Source: a virus
Direction: 5' to 3' (one strand)
IMG/VR virus record: IMGVR_UViG_3300028920_000004
Coordinates: 31,765 to 95,764 of that record
DNA length: 64,000 nucleotides
A program made the position numbers and the translations under genes. This document shows positions 31,923-39,927 of the stretch, piece after piece (position 1 is the first letter of the stretch; each line of letters starts with the position of its first letter). The notes below the pieces were generated by a model. That model was not told where the DNA came from. It was given only the letters and a program-made list of their open reading frames with translations, and searched no databases.

Positions 31923-33931
31923 TTCTTTTTATTTCCTTTTTTAGGTTTTTCATCTTCATCCAATTCATCAACTCGTACAAACTCTTTGGTTTCCCATATA
32001 TATTTACAAGGAATTTCAAAATTTTTAATTCTTCTTTTAGCATCTCTAATTTTATCTATCACAAATTTCCCATATTCTCCTTTACTATCTTCTTCATAAA
32101 TATATCTTACAGCAAAAGAAGGAAATTGAGTTATCAAATCTTTAGCTAACCATTGACCATTATCTCTTAATTGTACAAAGACTATTAATATGGATTGTTT
32201 ATCTCTTGCTTTATCATTCAAATGTTTAAGAATTTTATCAAATTCCGCATAACTATGAGGACATACCCAATCTAGAATAGTAATAGAATTTTTTTCTATT
32301 TCTACGTCATAAGGGTCAGAAGTTTCGTGATAGAAAAAATCTCCTTCCTTCAATCCTAACTGTAAGCTTGTCTTAGCCCATCTAGACCCTCCCTCAAGTG
32401 AAAGATAATAAGGTTTTATTTTTTGATTAACTAATCTTTTTATAATATTAATACTAATAGAAGTCTTACCTACTCCTGGTGAGGCTCCTATTAATATTAA
32501 ATCTCCTTTGTGAAAATTCATCAAATCATTAAAATATGGCATTTTAAAATCTATAGGAATACCTACATCAATAAGTTTTTCTTTCCATTCTATTTTATTT
32601 CTTAATTTATAAGTTCTTCCTTTTTTTAATACTTTCTGTTCCTTTATAAGATATTTTAAAGTCTTAACTACTCTTTTATTATCTTCTCCTCTATCAGTTC
32701 CTACCACAGAATTAGAAATTTCTCTCCTTCCTGCTTCATCTACATCTCTTAAATAACTCAAAACCTCGTCAGCTAAAGCTTCTTCATCGAATTCTATATA
32801 CTTATCTATCTCTCTAATCATAGCATTAATATCTTTACTTGGCATAGGGTCTTCAAGAAGATGTTTATTTAATACATGCAAAGCATAAGAAGTTTGGTTA
32901 AGATTTAATTGTTTCCTTAAAATCCCTCCTAATTTAATAAAAGAATTATTACAAATACCTTCAAGATTATTATTTTTCAATTTTAGAGGTTCAGAAAAAT
33001 TCTCAGTTTTAATTTCTTCTTTTAAAGTCTCATCTACAGATTTTTTATTTTTTCTTCCAGTTTTTTTAATTATAAAATCTTTTAATTTGGTAGGCATATT
33101 TACTGGAGGAATTAAAGAAGTAAACTTTCTTTCACTATTTGGTAATTTAGAAGGTGGAATTAAACAATAACCGCCATCATTTTCTATATCTATATGAATA
33201 TTTTCTATATCAAAATATGTTTTTGGAATATCTTTTTCATATTTAAAAAATAACTGATACCCTCCCAAATTCTCCATTTTTAAAGTTTTTTTATTTCCTA
33301 TAAAAGGTTTTAAAATGTCATCTACTTTTTTCTCAAGTGCTTCTTTTCTTTTTAAAATTTCTTCCTTTCTTTTTTCATCCGCAAGCCCTTCCCTTATTTC
33401 TTTTTTCTCCTGTTTGGTAAGTATATCTACATCTATTACAGTAATATTACTTATTTTTCCAGATTTAACTCCAATATTCAAATCATTATTTATCCATTCT
33501 TTCCATTCTGATAGTTTTTTATGTGAAGCTTTAGTCCAATTTTTTTCTACTGGAACCTTAGATTCTTTAGCAATAGGAACCAAATCAAATTTATTCATAT
33601 TATAAAAATCTAATAATTTATCTAAAACTTTATCATCTTGTTTGGTATTAATTTTTATTTTAAGTTTTTCCTTAATATCTTGGTAAACTTCCTCGTCAGA
33701 AACTTTTTTATAATTCTCTAATTTCCTAGCTACTTGTAAAAGATTATATTTCTTTTTACAATTCCAACATTGAAAGAAATGTCTATTTGGAAGAAGTATA
33801 GATGCAGAAGGTTTTTCTTCCTTACAAAATGGACATACAAACATATAAGTTTTGCCCATTTTCTTAACTTTTATATCTTGATATTTTAAATATTCTAACA
33901 AATGTTTAGAAATTACTGTTCTATAATTCAC
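31919..33931 (-). CDS. primase-helicase: zinc-binding AEP primase fused to DnaB-like helicase
   Basis: The frame runs into the tRNA gene, but AAAGGAG five bases before a GTG at 33931 marks a likely start (670 aa; numbering from there). Domains: zinc finger CPFC...CWNC (about 34-62), archaeo-eukaryotic primase (Prim-Pol) with NIGVKSGKISNITVIDVDI and GGYQLFFKY, a PriCT-like helical part, then a RecA-fold helicase with Walker A LIGASPGVGKTSI and YYLSLEGGSRW. It should prime and unwind DNA for the PolB. It overlaps the RuvC-like gene by 4 bp. Confidence 0.85.
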   Translation of the reverse strand: MNYRTVISKHLLEYLKYQDIKVKKMGKTYMFVCPFCKEEKPSASILLPNRHFFQCWNCKKKYNLLQVARKLENYKKVSDEEVYQDIKEKLKIKINTKQDDKVLDKLLDFYNMNKFDLVPIAKESKVPVEKNWTKASHKKLSEWKEWINNDLNIGVKSGKISNITVIDVDILTKQEKKEIREGLADEKRKEEILKRKEALEKKVDDILKPFIGNKKTLKMENLGGYQLFFKYEKDIPKTYFDIENIHIDIENDGGYCLIPPSKLPNSERKFTSLIPPVNMPTKLKDFIIKKTGRKNKKSVDETLKEEIKTENFSEPLKLKNNNLEGICNNSFIKLGGILRKQLNLNQTSYALHVLNKHLLEDPMPSKDINAMIREIDKYIEFDEEALADEVLSYLRDVDEAGRREISNSVVGTDRGEDNKRVVKTLKYLIKEQKVLKKGRTYKLRNKIEWKEKLIDVGIPIDFKMPYFNDLMNFHKGDLILIGASPGVGKTSISINIIKRLVNQKIKPYYLSLEGGSRWAKTSLQLGLKEGDFFYHETSDPYDVEIEKNSITILDWVCPHSYAEFDKILKHLNDKARDKQSILIVFVQLRDNGQWLAKDLITQFPSFAVRYIYEEDSKGEYGKFVIDKIRDAKRRIKNFEIPCKYIWETKEFVRVDELDEDEKPKKGNKKK

Positions 33932-33951
33932 TAATGCTCCTTTGCTATATA

Positions 33952-34025
33952 TGGATGCCAAGGTAGGAATCAAACCTACAATGCCAGGCTCAAAACCTGA
34001 AGTGTTATCATTACACTACTTGGCA
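33952..34025 (-). tRNA. tRNA-Gln (anticodon UUG)
   Basis: Read on the minus strand: acceptor TGCCAAG pairs with CTTGGCA, D stem GTGT/ACAC, anticodon stem TCAGG/CCTGG with loop TTTTGAG (anticodon TTG), T stem GTAGG/CCTAC, discriminator T and an encoded CCA. The U1-A72 end is usual for tRNA-Gln. Odd points: the D loop (AATGATA) has no GG and the T loop is TTTGATT, so the normal G19-C56 contact is lost. It lies immediately upstream of the primase-helicase start. Confidence 0.9.
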
Positions 34026-34029
34026 ATAA

Positions 34030-34137
34030 TTATACTTTTCTCTTCTTATGTCTATGTTTTCTTCTTCTCTTCCTAAATTTATGCCTTTTTACTTTTCGTC
34101 TATGGGCATTTCTATTTCCTACACTGCCTTTAGCCAT
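34030..34137 (-). CDS. highly basic mini protein, 35 aa
   Basis: AAGGATTAATT precedes the ATG at 34137. MAKGSVGNRNAHRRKVKR is followed by an almost uninterrupted run of Lys, Arg and His. The stop is 5 bp before the tRNA. It is likely to bind nucleic acid; composition is like ribosomal L34 or phage histone-like peptides, but no homology is claimed. Confidence 0.65.
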   Translation of the reverse strand: MAKGSVGNRNAHRRKVKRHKFRKRRRKHRHKKRKV

Positions 34138-34224
34138 AATTAATCCTTATTTTATGTTTCTTGCTTCCTTAGTAACAGAACCATTCCATCCTATTCTAAC
34201 TTTGTAAACTTTTCTATCTTCATC

Positions 34225-34416
34225 TTATTTCCCTGCTAAGGTTTTACCATATTCACTACCTACCTCAAATCCTTTTTGGAATTCTTTAGTTCCCTTTTCA
34301 ATCATTTCTATTCGGTGTTGAAATTTAACATTGTCTACAAATTGGATGCAAATTCCAGATGCTAATATCATTCCAACAAATACTCCAGATAACATACCTA
34401 TCATAAATTTGTGCAC
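34225..34416 (-). CDS. single-pass membrane protein, 63 aa
   Basis: One membrane helix at the N-terminus (FMIGMLSGVFVGMILASGI), then a charged helix. After its TAA the same frame stays open for 25 codons (34147-34224) with protein-like content but no start codon, so the gene may once have been longer or may be read through. Function unknown. Confidence 0.65.
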   Translation of the reverse strand: MHKFMIGMLSGVFVGMILASGICIQFVDNVKFQHRIEMIEKGTKEFQKGFEVGSEYGKTLAGK

Positions 34417-34428
34417 TTCTTTTCTCCT

Positions 34429-34638
34429 TTATTTTATGGTGTCCACAAAAAATCCATATTTCTGACCATCTTCATTTGTAATCACCATTTCATATCCATT
34501 AAGAAATTTACCAGTTCCTTCACATGCTTTACAAGTGTAAGTACCTTCTGAAGAAGATAACCATCCTTCTCCATAACAATTTCTACATTTAATATAGTTA
34601 GGGATAATATTTACTGTTTTAATTTTCTTTTTTTCCAT
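34429..34638 (-). CDS. DnaJ-type zinc-knuckle protein
   Basis: About 69 residues (start at 34638 or 34647). CRNCYGEGWL and CKACEGTGKF are CxxCxGxG repeats as in DnaJ and tryptophan-RNA-binding anti-TRAP proteins. The rest is a small beta domain. It overlaps the end of the MgtC-like gene. Role unknown. Confidence 0.72.
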   Translation of the reverse strand: MEKKKIKTVNIIPNYIKCRNCYGEGWLSSSEGTYTCKACEGTGKFLNGYEMVITNEDGQKYGFFVDTIK

Positions 34639-35080
34639 GATTTTCATCCCACCAATTATTTACATATTTAATTTTTAAAATTAAATATAAAACTAAAGTT
34701 GCTATTATAGCTACCCAATAACTTCCTATACCTACTAACAATCCTGTAGAAACCATAACCCAAAGTAAACTGGCTGTAGTTATACCTTCTACTTTATTTT
34801 TTTTACTTATAATCACTCCCGAACCAAGAAAACCTATAGAGGCTATAACATAGGCAAATATTCTACCAATATCAAATCTAATTATATTTTTATCAACTCC
34901 CAATTCTGAAATTATTCTAAGAATTTCAAAAACTAAAACCGAAAATAAAGTTGCTCCTACTGTAACCAAAATTATATCCCTAAGTCCAGCAGGTTTGTCT
35001 TGATGCTCTCTTTCAAATCCTACTATTGCTCCTAAAACCACAGATAACAAAATTCTTAAAATATATATCATTAACATCAT
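34619..35080 (-). CDS. MgtC/SapB-family membrane protein
   Basis: 153 residues, four hydrophobic helices. The family pattern is clear: GAIVGFEREHQDKPAGLRD (17-35), IGFLGSGVIIS and GITTASLLWVMVSTGLLVGIG. In bacteria MgtC modulates F-type ATPase and magnesium stress survival; phage or island copies might alter host membrane energetics. Only the N-terminal membrane domain is present. Confidence 0.88.
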   Translation of the reverse strand: MMLMIYILRILLSVVLGAIVGFEREHQDKPAGLRDIILVTVGATLFSVLVFEILRIISELGVDKNIIRFDIGRIFAYVIASIGFLGSGVIISKKNKVEGITTASLLWVMVSTGLLVGIGSYWVAIIATLVLYLILKIKYVNNWWDENHGKKEN

Positions 35081-35089
35081 ATCACTTCC

Positions 35090-36157
35090 TTAGAGTTTAG
35101 ATTTGAGCCTTTTATCTATAAGTAATTGAGTAATCAAATCTACCGCAGATTCTACATCCTTTTCATTTATTATCTCTACTGGAGAGTGCATATTTCTTAA
35201 AGGTATTCCTATATCTAAAACTCTTACCCCATCATTAGTATGAGAAACCATACCTGCATTTGTGCCATAACTATTAGTAGCTATTATTTGATAAGGAATT
35301 TTCTTCTTATCGGCTATAGAAAGTAATAAATTATTTACTGGTCTATATATATTTATACCTTTCATTATAGCACTTCCTTCTCCTAATATACATCTTCCAG
35401 AATCTCTTTCGTCCACATTAGGATAATCTGTAGCATGAATAACATCTACTCCTATAAATAAATCGGGGGTTTCTCTTCTAACCACTTCTCTTGAACCGAA
35501 ACATCCAATTTCTTCTTGTGCTGAAAATATAAATTTTATAGTAGGTAGATTTCTATGTCTGGACGCTATTAATTTTTGTATAACTTTTATCAATGTAAAA
35601 CAACCAATCTTATCATCAAATCCAGAACCTACAAAATTTCCTTCATAAAGTTCTTCAAAACTAGGTTTTAGAATTATAGGGTCTCCTATAGATAACATTT
35701 CTAAAACTTGTTTTCTATTTCTAATTCCTATATCTAAGACTAAATCTGAAGTCTTGCTTGGAAAATCTTCATCTCCTTCCATAAGGTGAATAGGTTTAGC
35801 GTCTACTACACCATTAATTATCCCATTTTCAGTCAATACTAAAGCATTTCTAGCCCTTATTAATTGAATATCATGCCCTCCAATTTGATTAACCGATATA
35901 AATCCGTATTTATTTACATTGGTTACTAAAAATCCTAATTGGTCAGCATGAGCATCTACTATTACAGTTTTTGAAGGTTTTTTTAAGGCTGGAATAGAAA
36001 TTACCAAATTGTTATGGTAATCTATTTCCAAAGTAACAGTAGAAGGTAATATTTTTACTAATTTGTCTCTAATATGATATACCAAAGTTTGCTCAAATCC
36101 ACTCGGAGAAGGTATCTCTATCAAAGATTTTAATAGCTTGGTATCTACTTTATTCAT
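35090..36157 (-). CDS. M42-family metallo-aminopeptidase (glutamyl aminopeptidase-like)
   Basis: 355 residues, full length. Co-catalytic zinc ligands are visible in VDAHADQLGFLV (about 67-78), GSGFDDKIGC, SAQEEIGCFGS and GVDVIHATDYP, and the C-terminal MHSPVEIIN carries the last His. M42 enzymes are cytosolic dodecameric (tetrahedral) aminopeptidases common in archaea and bacteria. A copy in a phage is unusual; it may recycle peptides during infection. Confidence 0.88.
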   Translation of the reverse strand: MNKVDTKLLKSLIEIPSPSGFEQTLVYHIRDKLVKILPSTVTLEIDYHNNLVISIPALKKPSKTVIVDAHADQLGFLVTNVNKYGFISVNQIGGHDIQLIRARNALVLTENGIINGVVDAKPIHLMEGDEDFPSKTSDLVLDIGIRNRKQVLEMLSIGDPIILKPSFEELYEGNFVGSGFDDKIGCFTLIKVIQKLIASRHRNLPTIKFIFSAQEEIGCFGSREVVRRETPDLFIGVDVIHATDYPNVDERDSGRCILGEGSAIMKGINIYRPVNNLLLSIADKKKIPYQIIATNSYGTNAGMVSHTNDGVRVLDIGIPLRNMHSPVEIINEKDVESAVDLITQLLIDKRLKSKL

Positions 36158-36178
36158 AGCAATATCTCCTTATAAATT

Positions 36179-36703
36179 TTATTTTTTTATTGTATCATAT
36201 AAGGCTTCATAAATCTCTACAACGCTGGTTATTAAAGTGTCCACACCTTCTAGTTGTCCTTGTAAAACTTTTACAGCTTCAACAGCACTATTCATACAAG
36301 TTTGTTTCATACTTAAATTTTTATCAAATCCTTTACTGTATGAACCACTATTAGTAGAACCAGTCTTATTATATTTTTTAGAACTTTTGTAATTTTTATT
36401 TGAATATCGCTTTGAAGATTTACCAGAATATTTCTTTTTAGCAGAACCTCCCCTAAAAGATTTCTTACTCTTTCCACCTGTTTTACTTATTCTGGTTACT
36501 ATCTCTTCGTCCTCATCTTCTTCCATAGTAACATCTACTCTATCATCTTCCTCTATCCTATTACCAGCAAAATTATATACTGCTTCTGTACAGTCATACC
36601 ATTCACCATCATCTTCTTTTTCCTCAGCTATTTTAGCTTTATATATTACTTCTCCAGTATCTTCATCATCCGTTTTCCATACTGTTTTAAAATATCCCTT
36701 CAT
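36179..36703 (-). CDS. protein with OB-like N-terminus and basic Ser/Gly/Lys linker
   Basis: 174 residues. The N-terminal 75 look beta-rich and acidic, residues about 75-125 are low-complexity Ser/Lys/Gly/Tyr (KKKYSGKSSKRYSNKNYKSS), and the last 45 are helical (VEAVKVLQGQLEGVDTLIT). Location among replication genes is compatible with a single-stranded DNA-binding role, but this is a guess. Strong AAGGAGG site. Confidence 0.6.
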   Translation of the reverse strand: MKGYFKTVWKTDDEDTGEVIYKAKIAEEKEDDGEWYDCTEAVYNFAGNRIEEDDRVDVTMEEDEDEEIVTRISKTGGKSKKSFRGGSAKKKYSGKSSKRYSNKNYKSSKKYNKTGSTNSGSYSKGFDKNLSMKQTCMNSAVEAVKVLQGQLEGVDTLITSVVEIYEALYDTIKK

Positions 36704-36736
36704 AATTTCCTCCTTGATATAGGTTTAAATACCTGT

Positions 36737-37105
36737 TTATTGCTTATTAGGGTTTATATTTTCGTCCTTTTTAATTTTTTTGGGTATAGGTACTCCAATA
36801 AAATGCCCTGCACCATCATAGTGCCATCTATGCCCTTTATCCTTATCTAATTTAAACTTTTTAAATGTTTTTTGTAGTAATGTATTAATTTTATCAAAAA
36901 GATTTTTATCTCTCTTTTGATAATCCATAACTTTAGCTTTAGCTTCATCTAACTTATTTAAAAGATTAGTAACTTGTAAAGAAAACCTAGCAACATTCTG
37001 AGCATATTCATTTCTTTGTTTTATCATTTCCTGAATCTTTTTATTATATTTCTCAGGAATCTCTTTAACTCTTTGCTGTTCTTCTTTTCTTTTTTCTTCT
37101 GCCAT
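36737..37105 (-). CDS. coiled-coil protein
   Basis: 122 residues, Lys/Glu/Gln-rich and helical for about 90 residues, ending with GHRWHYDGAGHFIGVPIPKK. Its start lies 40 bp inside the upstream 5' nuclease gene in a different frame. Function unknown. Confidence 0.65.
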   Translation of the reverse strand: MAEEKRKEEQQRVKEIPEKYNKKIQEMIKQRNEYAQNVARFSLQVTNLLNKLDEAKAKVMDYQKRDKNLFDKINTLLQKTFKKFKLDKDKGHRWHYDGAGHFIGVPIPKKIKKDENINPNKQ

Positions 37106-37946
37106 TTTCTTTCCTCCTTTTATTTTTTTTATATTCTACATATTTATTATAATCTATAGTTTTATCTCTATCAGTATATATCTTTCTAAGTTTTTCTTTT
37201 AGTCCTTTATAAGGTATAAATATTAAATCTCCTTTCTTAGTTTTATTTTTAAGCTTGTCAAAAGTTTTTGTTAAAGTTCCTTCTACCCATTCTGGTAACT
37301 CTATCAAAGATACTATCATTTTTCTCTTTTCAAAATCTCCTGATGAAAGTATTGGACTTTCTAATCCATCCGACGCTTCTTTTTCTACTTTTTTTGCCAA
37401 TATCTTATAAGGATTATCTATTATTTTATAACCGCCCTTACCGCCTTTATATTTTATAAGCGGAGAATATAATTTAACATTTGGGTATATAGCTAATTGT
37501 TCCATATCAGCATCAGAGGTAACTAATATTACTTCACTATCTTTAAAAACTCTACTACCAACCGCCATCCAATCATCCGCTTCTATATGATTTTTCCTTA
37601 ATGTTTGCCATCCAGTTCCATCTGATACTGCTATCAGCAAACTATTAAATTTTTTCCACATTTCTTGCCAAGGAATATCTTCAAAACTTTCTCTAAATTG
37701 TTTTCTTCCTTTTTTATATTCTTCTGGAGCAATATCTTTTCGCCAACTATGTCTACCATCACAAGCAAGGAAAATCTTATCTTCTTTATTAATACCTATT
37801 CTTCTTAGAGAAGCTATTATCATATTTAAACAAGTATACTCTGGAGGAATAGCTTTATTATTCCTCCAAGAAAAAATTGCTCGATGAACAAATACCGACC
37901 AATCTATAAAAATAACTTTAAAATTATTATTCTGTATAGTTTCCAT
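37065..37946 (-). CDS. 5'-3' exonuclease / FEN-like nuclease (T4 RNase H-like)
   Basis: The longest frame starts with TTG; the ATG at 37946 gives 293 aa. Acid residues in FEN order: FIDWSVFVHRAIFSW, FLACDGRHSWRK, HIEADDWMAVG and VTSDADMEQL. Such enzymes remove RNA primers and 5' flaps. The Lys/Arg-rich C-terminus (RRKENGRRKKKRRTAK) could contact DNA. No helix-three-turn... C-domain call is certain. Confidence 0.8.
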   Translation of the reverse strand: METIQNNNFKVIFIDWSVFVHRAIFSWRNNKAIPPEYTCLNMIIASLRRIGINKEDKIFLACDGRHSWRKDIAPEEYKKGRKQFRESFEDIPWQEMWKKFNSLLIAVSDGTGWQTLRKNHIEADDWMAVGSRVFKDSEVILVTSDADMEQLAIYPNVKLYSPLIKYKGGKGGYKIIDNPYKILAKKVEKEASDGLESPILSSGDFEKRKMIVSLIELPEWVEGTLTKTFDKLKNKTKKGDLIFIPYKGLKEKLRKIYTDRDKTIDYNKYVEYKKNKRRKENGRRKKKRRTAKS

Positions 37947-38103
37947 AATCAAAATAATCCGTATCTTCTTTTATAAGTTTATAACAATTTTTATGGTAAA
38001 AATCCCCATTCAATACCTTATATTTATCATAAATTGTAATTGGCTCTTTACAATACAAACAAAATCCTAAAATTTCATCTGAACTGTATTCCTTTGTGTC
38101 CAT
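37927..38103 (-). CDS. LIM-like zinc-finger protein, 58 aa
   Basis: AAGGAGCAAAAC precedes the ATG at 38103. FCLYCKEPI and NGDFYHKNCYKLI have the CxxC...HxxC arrangement of LIM or LIM-like knuckles. It overlaps the nuclease start by 20 bp. Probable nucleic-acid- or protein-binding adapter. Confidence 0.7.
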   Translation of the reverse strand: MDTKEYSSDEILGFCLYCKEPITIYDKYKVLNGDFYHKNCYKLIKEDTDYFDYGNYTE

Positions 38104-38124
38104 GTTTTGCTCCTTTGCTACTTG

Positions 38125-38712
38125 TTATTTTTTATCAAATACTTCTTCTACAATAAATGGATAATCATCCAACTTTTTAGGCAATAAACCTTTCTCTATA
38201 TCTATCTTGGTTTGAACTATTCCTATTAAATTCCATAGAATTGCAGAAGCGTGGTCTTCATCTTCTTTTCCATCCATTTCTGCCCATAAATGCCTCATAG
38301 TAGAATCAAAATATCTACTTACAGGTTGTCCTTTTCTCCAATTATTTTTATCATATTTTTTTGCTCCATTTTCATAATGAATAGCCAATCTTTTCATTAC
38401 CGCAGAATAAGAACCATTTTCTATTTCTTGTATATATTCCATAATACTATTTATACAATCATAAACAATAGATAATTCAATATCTATATTTCTTTTTTGT
38501 TGTATTGTTGTAAAATTTAGTAATAGTTGTTCTAAATGATATAAAAAAACATTCTTATAAATTCCTTTCTTATTATAAAAAAAAGCCCTCTTCAGAACTT
38601 CTCCTGCAATAAGATGGGGCATACCTTTACCCTCGGAAGTATCTCTTACACTTCCAGTATCAAAAGATTGTCTTTTTCCAGAATCTTGTACTTTGTTAAA
38701 TTTCTTTTTCAT
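38125..38712 (-). CDS. DUF5664-type dATP/dGTP diphosphohydrolase (MazZ-like)
   Basis: 195 residues. Family blocks: FDTGSVRDTSEGKGMPHLI (18-36), MKRLAIHYENGAKKYDKNNW and SRYFDSTMRHLWAEMDGKEDEDH with the acidic metal-binding helices, then AILWNLIGI. Relatives of this family in some phages (MazZ) hydrolyse purine dNTPs and support base-modified genomes. PurZ is not visible in the window, so a general nucleotide-pool role is equally possible. Confidence 0.8.
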   Translation of the reverse strand: MKKKFNKVQDSGKRQSFDTGSVRDTSEGKGMPHLIAGEVLKRAFFYNKKGIYKNVFLYHLEQLLLNFTTIQQKRNIDIELSIVYDCINSIMEYIQEIENGSYSAVMKRLAIHYENGAKKYDKNNWRKGQPVSRYFDSTMRHLWAEMDGKEDEDHASAILWNLIGIVQTKIDIEKGLLPKKLDDYPFIVEEVFDKK

Positions 38713-38715
38713 ATC

Positions 38716-39324
38716 TTAATCCCTTTCTACTAATTTTTTGTTACATATTCCACAAATCAAATTTACTGGTTTATAATGAGAAATTTTTAAACCACAAGTT
38801 TCACACATATATTTATATATTTTTTTCTTAGGATTTTTACTAAGATTTGTGATACTTTTTCTATAATATTCAAAAGCTTTGTCATTAATTTTAAATTTTT
38901 TTATTAAATTTTTTGTTTCTGGTTTTAAAGTAGTTACTGACCATCCTATAGTTTTTTCTTTTTTTATAATTAACCCTCTTTCTTCACCTTCTTGTTTGAA
39001 TTTTTTGTTATGATATACCCCATTATTAGAAGTATCTTTAATATTATTTAACGAGCAATATAAATGTACCATTTCATGTAATATAGTAGTTACAATTTCG
39101 TCTATGGTTCTGTTAAGATATTCTCCACTTAAAGTTATCTCATATCGTTTATCTTTATCTTTTGTTTTATTATTCCAAATAGGATGATTAGAACAAGTAC
39201 CTAAAATATATTTTTTAGTTTTGGATTGAATTAAAATTATAGGAGTTACTAATTTATTATTATAAAAATTTCTATTAAATTCATCAAAAATTTTATAACT
39301 TTCTTTAATAGCTTTTTGTATCAT
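38716..39324 (-). CDS. SprT-like metalloprotease with zinc ribbon
   Basis: 202 residues. TTILHEMVHLYC (about 82-93) has HExxH, a third His lies in HNKKF further on, and the C-terminus carries a zinc ribbon (CETCGLKI...CGICNKKL). SprT/Spartan proteins cleave DNA-protein crosslinks; phage versions are frequent but rarely studied. It shares one base with the next gene. Confidence 0.85.
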   Translation of the reverse strand: MIQKAIKESYKIFDEFNRNFYNNKLVTPIILIQSKTKKYILGTCSNHPIWNNKTKDKDKRYEITLSGEYLNRTIDEIVTTILHEMVHLYCSLNNIKDTSNNGVYHNKKFKQEGEERGLIIKKEKTIGWSVTTLKPETKNLIKKFKINDKAFEYYRKSITNLSKNPKKKIYKYMCETCGLKISHYKPVNLICGICNKKLVERD

Positions 39325-39917
39325 TACTTTCTCCCCTGTTCTATTGATACTCCATATTTATTTTCTATAAAATTAAGATAATCCCCTATACTTCTAAAAA
39401 TATATCCACCGCTTCCATGAATACACTGTAAAAGACTTTTTTTCATATTTTTAACAATTTCTTCTTCAGTATAATCTGTTATCATATATACTGGAGTTTC
39501 TCTATCAAAAGATTTAAAAGCCTCACCAAAAGAACCGCAACATTTATCGTTTTTATTATAAGCAAAAGTAACCCAATCTGACATTTTAACATAATCAAAA
39601 TCTCCAGGAATATGTATTAATCCATATTTTTTATCTATAAGGTATTTACCTTTCCAAATCAATCTACTAAAATCTTTAAATTCAGAAACTTTATTTTCTT
39701 TTATCAATTGATTCATTTGCTGTTTAGCTTTATCTGTAGAAATATTTATTTTATATTTTTCCAATTGAACAGGATTAATAGGATATACTAATCTAGATTT
39801 AAGCTCTTTTTCTAAAGTTTCTCTTTTACTGCTCCCATCATCTCCTTCGGCAGGAGCTTCCATAGCCCCTATAAGATAAGTAATATATTTATAATCTTCT
39901 AATTTTATTTTTCCCAT
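39324..39917 (-). CDS. nucleoside 2-deoxyribosyltransferase-like protein
   Basis: 197 residues. YLIGAMEAPAEGDDGSSKR resembles the first strand and loop of NDT-fold enzymes, SDWVTFAYNKNDKCCGSFGEAF carries the D...GxxxE pattern, and TPVYMITDY the following strand. NDT proteins cleave or exchange nucleobases on deoxyribose. Placed near the DUF5664 and RtcB genes. Assignment by motif order only. Confidence 0.65.
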   Translation of the reverse strand: MGKIKLEDYKYITYLIGAMEAPAEGDDGSSKRETLEKELKSRLVYPINPVQLEKYKINISTDKAKQQMNQLIKENKVSEFKDFSRLIWKGKYLIDKKYGLIHIPGDFDYVKMSDWVTFAYNKNDKCCGSFGEAFKSFDRETPVYMITDYTEEEIVKNMKKSLLQCIHGSGGYIFRSIGDYLNFIENKYGVSIEQGRK

Positions 39918-39927
39918 TTTATTTCAC

